NCBI GenBank assembly: GCA_047495785.1
Contig: JBLDXI010000046.1
Span: 248,001-312,000 of the forward strand
Length of the DNA stretch: 64,000 nt
Origin: Lepidodermella squamata
Lineage: Eukaryota; Gastrotricha
Direction of reading: 5' to 3'
Shown here: positions 58,021-64,000 of the stretch, one piece after another
How the letters are laid out: the number at the start of each line of letters is the position of its first letter
Numbering within the stretch: the stretch's first letter is position 1
Notes under the pieces: model-generated
What the model was told of the DNA's origin: nothing
The model's database searches: none
What the model saw: only the letters and a program-made list of their open reading frames with translations
Made by a program: the position numbers and the translations under genes

Positions 58021-58156
58021 AATTAAAATCGAAAGGAAATCGATTTTATATAATTATAAAATAACGCCAAAGCATTTGAACGAATTAATTTTTATTTTTA
58101 TCAATCTCCGATATGGCTCACTACTCATCTCATCTCATGGCATTCATTCCAACCGC

Positions 58157-58566
58157 TCAATTGGCTCGATAGGGGAGGAACCAGCTCTTGACGCCAATCG
58201 GCGCAGTCACATTAAACCCCATGACATAGCAATTTCTCAGCAAGTAGCACCTGCTGTCGGTGCCGACGGAAGTCACGAACGTGATAGCATTGCATCCTGA
58301 TCTTAATTCGCAGAAACTTCTGCAGGTTTCATCATCCATCAGACGTGCTGAGCGGGTCATTAGCTCGATTAGATTGGGTGGATTTATGTTCACGTTTGTA
58401 CTGTTTGTAGGTACTCGACAATCGCCTGGCAGAGCTTTGAAAGCTTCACAAATCAATAATCGCATTTAATAACATGGCCATATTTCCCGATGAAAAATAA
58501 CTAACCTGCCGAGCAAATGCCAACCACGAACGCCAGAGCAAAGGCAACTGCGAGCTTGTTAGACAT
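58157..58566 (-). CDS. small secreted six-Cys PAN-like protein, copy 2, 115 aa
   Basis: Exons 58506-58566 and 58157-58443 splice over a 62-bp intron. The signal peptide is MSNKLAVAFALAFVVGICSA. The mature protein of about 95 residues has six Cys in the order GDC, ETC-RSFC, SGCNAITF, SRCYLL, RNC, which fits a minimal PAN/apple fold with three disulfides. PAN modules bind carbohydrate or protein; a secreted recognition or antimicrobial role is possible but unproven. It is one of three linked copies, each inside a duplicated unit of about 1 kb or more that includes the promoter. Confidence 0.75.
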
Positions 58567-58635
58567 GGCTTGAGTTAATGACAAAAACGAATATCAAATT
58601 TGAAGAATAAAAAATTAAGCGATTAGCGCCCATAA

Positions 58636-58641
58636 TTTATA
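58636..58641 (-). promoter_or_regulatory. TATA box of PAN-like copy 2
   Basis: TATAAA on the coding strand in CCTATAAATTATGGGCGC, about 70 bases upstream of the ATG; conserved in copies 1 and 3. Confidence 0.55.
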
Positions 58642-58699
58642 GGCGTTTCTTGTACGAAAACTCTTGCACTAACTAAGGACAGAGAACACGGAAAACATG

Positions 58700-60255
58700 C
58701 GTGGTGCAGCTGAAGCAATGAGAGTTAGGCGGTACGTGAAAAAAACATGTTTGCCGCTTTAGGGAAAATATCGAGAAGCTCTGCCAATTCCAATATGAAT
58801 TTTACTGGGTGAATACTTTCTCATGTGTTCTACCACCCCCCTCACCCTATCTCCCACTCCCCCGATCTTTAGTAAAAACATCGCAGCTGATGCAACAGGC
58901 GCTATAGCCGGCGAAATTTGTTGTTGTGCGAAAAAAGGCGTCATAGGAATATTTTGTGAACGCCTGTTATGCTCGAATTATATCTTGAGTGCATCTGAAA
59001 GATAGAAGCCAATAGTAATAAAAACTTCATCGGGTTATTAGCCGGATGCTCCTGCTAATTATCAATTATCATGAAATGAATTTGTGCCACCAAATTCCCT
59101 TCTTCATTAATATCGGAGAGCTTACATCACAAAAATATGGTCGAAGTCAGGTTGATCTTATTGCTTACAGCAACTCTGAGTATGCCAAGCCCAAATATGC
59201 CAAGTATGCCGTATGCCAAGGCTACGCTGGTTCCAACGACACAACGAAATTGCAAATGAAGCCATTCAGACTACTTATGCTGTCGTTACTATAGTAATGA
59301 CCGGGTACGAACCTAGGGACAACATGATGTGTAAAGCTGCTCAAGAAATGGTTTTTCAAATCGTCAACAAAACGGCGCGACTTTTTACCCAACTACCATA
59401 TCGAGCTCGATTTTCGAAACGAAGGTCCTTTCGGCGGTACGAGAAACCGTGGCTATAACGCGGAGAATCGAAACTATATCAGACAAAACCGCTTCCCCAT
59501 TTTTCGCAAAAAGATTGACGTCAGCACCAATGCTGTAAAGAGAGTTCAAGGAGAAACGAACAACTTCGATGCAGCGAACACTCTCACAGAAATGACTGGT
59601 TAGATAAGGCGTAAGGCGCCGTAGAGCGGTACTAGGGCGCCTTAAATGCCTCTTGAAGGCGTCTTGCATGATTCATTTTCTAACGTCCATTTTCCCGTAT
59701 TTTTTCTAGTTTATTTCTGTCAGCATAATGCTTTGGATGAAGGGACATAATAAAACAGTTTTTTGTTTCGTATTTCCTAAGGCGCCTTGGAGCGATTTGA
59801 TTCATAGCGCAGGATAACTGATGCCAAGAATCACAGTCAGCCGGGGACTTAGAGCTTTGTGCTTGAGCTAAATTGTAGAATTTCTGGGCGCGCGCTGATT
59901 GGTCAATCTATCGTTGCTATGACTCCCGGATGAAACATGTTGGTTGTGCGATCAATGAAATTTTTTGCAACAAGTGTTTTTTGCCGCAGCAAAAAATCCA
60001 GATTTTAAAGTCGCCTTGACGTGACCTTGGCGTCTTACCAAGATGCCTTACCAAGACGTCTCAAAATTAGTAAATTTGTGTGCATAATTGGGCAAAACAA
60101 TTGTACGCATAAGCAAATGAACCAGTCGTTATTTCTAATCGATCATAGTCGACATTAATTTTCAATCGCCATAACATGTAAAAGCTGTCGTTTCTCAGTA
60201 TATTGGGTTCTTCTACCTTCTACTGGACCAGTGAGGTAATTTTGATACCTGATTG
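58700..60255. other. duplicated 5' flank and repeat-rich spacer
   Basis: 58640-59080 repeats 61740-62190 and, less well, 50450-50860. 59385-59669 (minus) has a weak ankyrin-like reading (CIEVVRF, GADVNLFAKNG) that may be a decayed ankyrin piece. 59885-59985 resembles parts of 46700-46960. No intact gene. Confidence 0.4.
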
Positions 60256-60406
60256 CAGTGGTCCGAGTACGGCGGACGGGGGTAAGGGGGTTAACAAACC
60301 CCCCTGGCGTTTGCAAATTTCTGATAAACGTAAGGGCTGATTTGCAAATTTAGGGCTCAAATTGCTCGATTTACCCCCCTCAGAGCTGGACCTAGTCGGA
60401 ATCCTG
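60256..60406. mobile_element. 151-bp GC-rich MITE with exact 8-bp target duplication
   Basis: It starts CAGTGGTCCGAGTACGG and ends CCTAGTCGGAATCCTG, with exact flanking CCTGATTG repeats (60248-60255, 60407-60414). The size of the duplication places this family among hAT-derived MITEs. Confidence 0.8.
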
Positions 60407-60646
60407 CCTGATTGATGCCCGTGGGATGAAGCGATAGTACCAATACATTTTGGTCTCGAATATTCAAAGAAATATTTTTATTACTGTCCAAATAAATAAT
60501 GACATAGTTAATGCAATTAATGGGAATTTATATGTCAAAAAGTACCAATAAGGCGCCTTCAAAAGCTGTCTTCTGCTGATTTGTAATACGCCTTATGAAA
60601 AATACAAGGCGATTCAGGGCAAGGCGACTTTATGCATCTTTTGGCA

Positions 60647-60853
60647 TTACGCTAACCCGTCTATTCTGTGAGAGTGAATCCTAGCAGCCAACCAAAGCGG
60701 GGTTTTGCCGTCTTTATGAGCCAGGCAAACAGTGGCTGGAGCTAAGTCTGCCAGGAATTTAACAACTTCAGAACAGCCCGCTGATGAAATAGTCGATCTA
60801 GCATTTGAAACAGGCTGCCACTGCTTTACGATTTTCCTGGTTTTTTTTCCCAA
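60647..60853 (-). pseudogene. decayed ankyrin-repeat fragment
   Basis: About one and a half repeats of the same subtype as the ankyrin and NLR genes: GCSEVVKFLADLAPATVCLA followed by HKDGKTPLWLAARIHSH. The similarity ends on both sides and no gene continues. Confidence 0.75.
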
Positions 60854-61279
60854 CTTTTGATATTTCGATTATGACTTTAAAATGGCAGCATCCCGTGGAT
60901 GAGCGGTGAGAGCTTCTGCCCGATTTTTTTAACTTGCTCTGATCTTAATAGCGGCCAGTCGAATGGAAATCAGACGATGCCTGGGAAGATTCAGTCGACG
61001 CACCTATCGAATCGGTGTTTCTTCTTGTTGTTTACTCTACATGGGGTATTGTTTACTCTCATTATTGAGAGTTTGCTTTCAGTAGAAGAAGGCCTATTGA
61101 AAACTAACTCTTAACGATGCGACACTCTCAATGTGACACATATATAAGAATTTGAATGTTCTTGGTTATTTCGCCCTGTGGACCAATTAATCTTTATTTT
61201 TATAAATCTCCGATAAGGCTCAATACTCATCTCATCTTATTAGCCCTTCATTCTTACCGTATCTTCTGACTGAGGTTCT

Positions 61280-61677
61280 TCAGGCTCGATTGGGGAGGTA
61301 CCAGCTCTTGGCGTTGGTCGCCGGGGTCCCAGTAACAGCCCCAAAATAGCAACTATTCAGCAGGTAGCACCTGTTCATGCCCGAGACGGAGTTCACGAAC
61401 GTGATGGCATAACAGCCTGGTTGTATAATGCAAAACGATTTGCAGAGATCTTCACCCATCTGAGCAGGTGTGCGAGTCATAAGCTCGATTAGATTGGATG
61501 GCTTCACGTTCAAGTCTGTAGATTTTCGACAATCGCCTGTCCATGCTTTGAAAGCTTCACAAATCAAGAATCGCATTTAATAACATGGCCATATTTCCCG
61601 ATGGAAAATAACTAACCTGCCGAGCAAACGCCAACGAAGAACACCAGAGCAAAGGAAACTGCGAGCTTGTTAGACAT
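61280..61677 (-). CDS. small secreted six-Cys PAN-like protein, copy 3, 111 aa
   Basis: Exons 61617-61677 and 61280-61554 splice in frame. The signal peptide is MSNKLAVSFALVFFVGVCSA; the mature chain begins AFKAWTGDCRKST and keeps the six Cys (GDC, DLC-KSFC, PGCYAITF, NRCYLL, NSC). It is closest to copy 2: the 5' flank, TATA box and intron are nearly the same, while surface positions between the Cys differ more than the framework. That would suit a diversifying recognition protein, but counts of synonymous and non-synonymous changes were not made. Confidence 0.75.
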
Positions 61678-61744
61678 GGGTTGAGTTTATGAAGAAAACA
61701 AATATCAAATTTGAAGAATAAAAATTAAGCGATTAGTGCAATAA

Positions 61745-61750
61745 TTTATA
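61745..61750 (-). promoter_or_regulatory. TATA box of PAN-like copy 3
   Basis: TATAAA on the coding strand in CCTATAAATTATTGCAC, about 70 bases upstream of the ATG. Confidence 0.55.
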
Positions 61751-61759
61751 GGCGTTTCA

Positions 61760-62448
61760 TGTACGAAAACTCTTGCGCTAACTAACAACAGAGAAAACGG
61801 AAAACATGCATGATGCAGCTGAAGCAATGAGAGCTGGGCGGTACGTGGCAAATCATGCTTTCCGCTTAAGGAGAAGTTATGCCAATTTCAGTAAAATTTA
61901 TTTTGTGACTAATTTCTCACTGGGTGAATACCTTCTCACGTGTTCTACTCCCACTTCCCCGATCCTCAGTAAAAAACATCGCAGCTGATGCAACAGGCGC
62001 TATAGCCGGCGAAATTTGTTGTGTTATGCGAACAATGGCGACATAGGAAAATGTTCTAAACGCCATTTATGTTTGAATAATATCTTGAGTGCAATGTGAA
62101 AGATAGAGGCAGATATAAACGTCATCGGTAATTCGCCGGATGCTCAATTTAATAACGGCTAATTTAATTATCATGAAAAGAATTATTGCGACCTAATGCT
62201 CTTCTTCATTCACATCGTAGATTGACCGGTCAATCCAGGGTGAGTTCGGTACCTTACAGCTGGATGGGGCATCATAATCATACTCATACTCATTTTTATT
62301 TGCAAATCGTAATAAACAGTTAGCAAGTGGTCAGCAGTATGTGATTTCGAGGCGCCTCGCCGCAGATGTTACATGTTTATCAAATAGAGCAGAATTATGT
62401 TTAATTTAATACATGTCTGAAATAAAATCCGCCTTCGCTCCAATTTCA
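61760..62448. other. duplicated 5' flank, no gene seen
   Basis: 61760-62190 repeats 58640-59080, including 'gatgcaacaggcgctatagc'. A (catact) repeat-like 'ataatcatactcatactc' lies at 62271-62290. Confidence 0.45.
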
Positions 62449-62572
62449 GACAGTGCGTCCTGCTCAATGATGGATTAATTTCAGGCAGGCCGATTTTTTG
62501 ATGTCCTGCCTTCCTGACTTCAAAAATCGGCCTGCCTGAAATTAATCCATCATTGTGTCGGACACGCTGTCT
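62449..62572. mobile_element. palindromic MITE-like hairpin
   Basis: Arms 62465-62501 and 62519-62555 are almost perfect inverted repeats (CAATGATGGATTAATTTCAG continuing GCAGGCCGATTTT), with a 17-base loop. Weaker pairing extends outwards to GACAG/CTGTC. Confidence 0.7.
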
Positions 62573-63375
62573 TAGAGCCCAAAACATCTCGAAAAAAGTT
62601 TATTTTACCCAGATGTTATGACAAGAAGCAGCTGATGCGATTAGTGATAAATGAAAAGTGGGGTTTTGACAATTATTTTCGCGCGAAAAGGAATTTTGGC
62701 AAATTAAGAATCAAATCACAAATCAATAGGGTATACGAAATTCAGCCCATAAGGGAAATAAGCTCATAGCCCTCAATGCAGTTAAAATGAGTACCGCAGA
62801 ATTTCAAAAAAATCGATAATAATCAATAAATCAAAATTTACCGGCGCAAAATAAGGCTGATAAATTTTCCCAAAATTGTTGAAATCAGGCAAATAATACT
62901 GCGAAATTAAGAAATGATTGATTTGCGCAAAATAAGGCCTATCGATTTTGCTGAGAACGAACGCGTGAAAAAAAGAGAAACTTACTTCAGTTGTAAATCT
63001 TGGTCACTTTCAATGACCTGACAACGCTCCATGTTTAACGAAATTTGAATGCCAAAATGTGAGAAAAATAGCTAGTAGCATTCGAAATTAATAAACGCCA
63101 AATGAGATGACTAGTAAAGTCAAGCGCGGGCTTTTCATTATCACTCGACCGACATGCCGCCTGCTTAACTTTGTCTTAATTAGACCACTCGGACATGGTG
63201 ATTGAAAACATGGAAACAATCGGCGGTGACCACTTTTAAAATAAGCCGGTATCATTTTGGGAGGGCCCTTTCTTGGACACGTCCAAAAATACAATCTCTG
63301 AAATTGATCTGTCCTGCTCAGCGGATTTTATTTCAGACACGTATTAAAAAGTACAACGCCTGAGATCCAGTTTCA

Positions 63376-63438
63376 TCCAGCTGGCGGATTTTAGAGCGCA
63401 ACGGCCTTCGGCCTAGCGCCCTAAAATCCGCCAGCTGT
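63376..63438. repeat. inverted repeat next to a LINE fragment
   Basis: CAGCTGGCGGATTTTAGAGC and its complement surround a second small palindrome, GGCCTTCGGCC. It may be a MITE or a hairpin terminus. Confidence 0.6.
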
Positions 63439-63740
63439 CTAAAACCAGATCTAAGGCGTTATACTTAATATAGTTGCAGAACGCTTGATGAGAATTATTT
63501 ACGACAACAGAAGACAGACGGTTCCACGCAGCACGAACACGCCTAGAGAAGCAGAATTTATAGCTTTGGTTATTTCTACACGCGCTCATCTTCACAGAGT
63601 GAGGAGGTAGGCGAGGATTCCGGCAGATTTCGAAGAAATCAGAGAAACCAATGTCAACTAATCCCTGATAAATTTTATGCGTCAAGATCAAATCATGTTG
63701 GAGGCGGCGAACTTCAAGCATCGGTTCTCACGAATGGATT
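63413..63740 (-). pseudogene. non-LTR RT C-terminal fragment
   Basis: It reads LEVRRLQHDLILTHKIYQGL and ends RRVRAAWNRLSSVVVNNSHQ, the same C-terminal domain as the element at 51.6-51.9 kb (LEIRRFQHDLALCHKMYQGC). The 5' part is absent. Confidence 0.75.
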
Positions 63741-64000
63741 TCAATCTATACCGCATAATTGGCAACTGAAGCTCACTATACCTTGATTCACATCTTGTAA
63801 CTGGAAAAGGTTCTTCGGCCGATGAGGTTTGCCTGGAAATAGTCTAGTGAAGATAGTCATCATTAGACTCTGAGCGTGAACGGAAAAAGCAGATGGTTCA
63901 TTCCAAAATTCACCAGGAAGAAACACCTGTTTTTGATGATGAGGACCTGGAGTCTCTGCTGCTGTAGGGAGAATTGACGCTCGACTCGCTGCCGGTTTCA
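63741..64000. other. window edge, no supported gene
   Basis: A minus-strand open frame (63741-63926) abuts the LINE fragment but has no recognisable domain. Confidence 0.3.

Overview
The window is nuclear DNA from an invertebrate animal. It has spliced genes, mostly very short introns (many 48-60 bp, nearly all GT-AG), animal-type families (class C GPCRs, Cys-loop channels, a CYP2-like P450, ABO-like glycosyltransferases), AT-rich spacers and many small DNA transposons. Degenerate TTAGGG/CCCTAA tracts fit a lineage with vertebrate-type telomeres and argue weakly against nematodes and most arthropods. The phylum cannot be named from the sequence alone.

Left part (1-31 kb), almost all on the minus strand: a dispersed tandem array of five GABA-B-type receptor loci. 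Three can be spliced into intact 790-855 aa proteins (C, D, E). One carries two frame lesions (A) and one is a remnant of the 7TM half (B). Between them lie a Cys-rich secreted protein, a globin-like gene on the plus strand, a 63-aa prepropeptide that may be a neuropeptide precursor, a complete 490-aa cytochrome P450 and one or two secreted proteins, one with a PAN/apple domain.

Middle part (31-41 kb): a plus-strand short-chain dehydrogenase (306 aa), a tandem pair of GT6 (ABO-like) glycosyltransferases and a tandem pair of divergent Cys-loop channel subunits. All are complete when spliced.

Right part (38-64 kb): the most unusual locus. A five-exon gene encodes a 1149-aa TIR-NB-ARC-winged helix-ankyrin protein. 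This is the layout of a plant TIR-type NLR immune receptor with ankyrin repeats in place of LRRs. Beside it is a 618-aa protein made only of 18 ankyrin repeats of the same subtype. A near-identical NLR fragment (38.7-38.9 kb), a decayed ankyrin piece (60.7 kb) and a duplicated upstream segment show recent local duplication. The rest is three copies (plus a remnant) of a small secreted six-cysteine PAN-like gene, embedded in segmental duplications, and transposons: a 4.0-kb element with hAT-type ends and an 8-bp target duplication that contains a decayed PIF1-like helicase gene, a nested TA-flanked element, a MULE/FLYWCH remnant, non-LTR reverse transcriptase fragments and several MITEs.

Together the genes look like an accessory, fast-evolving region: sensory or neurotransmitter receptors, glycan modification and detoxification on one side, and a putative immune-receptor locus with ankyrin partners on the other. 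Exon coordinates were worked out by hand from splice signals and reading frame; no homology search was run.
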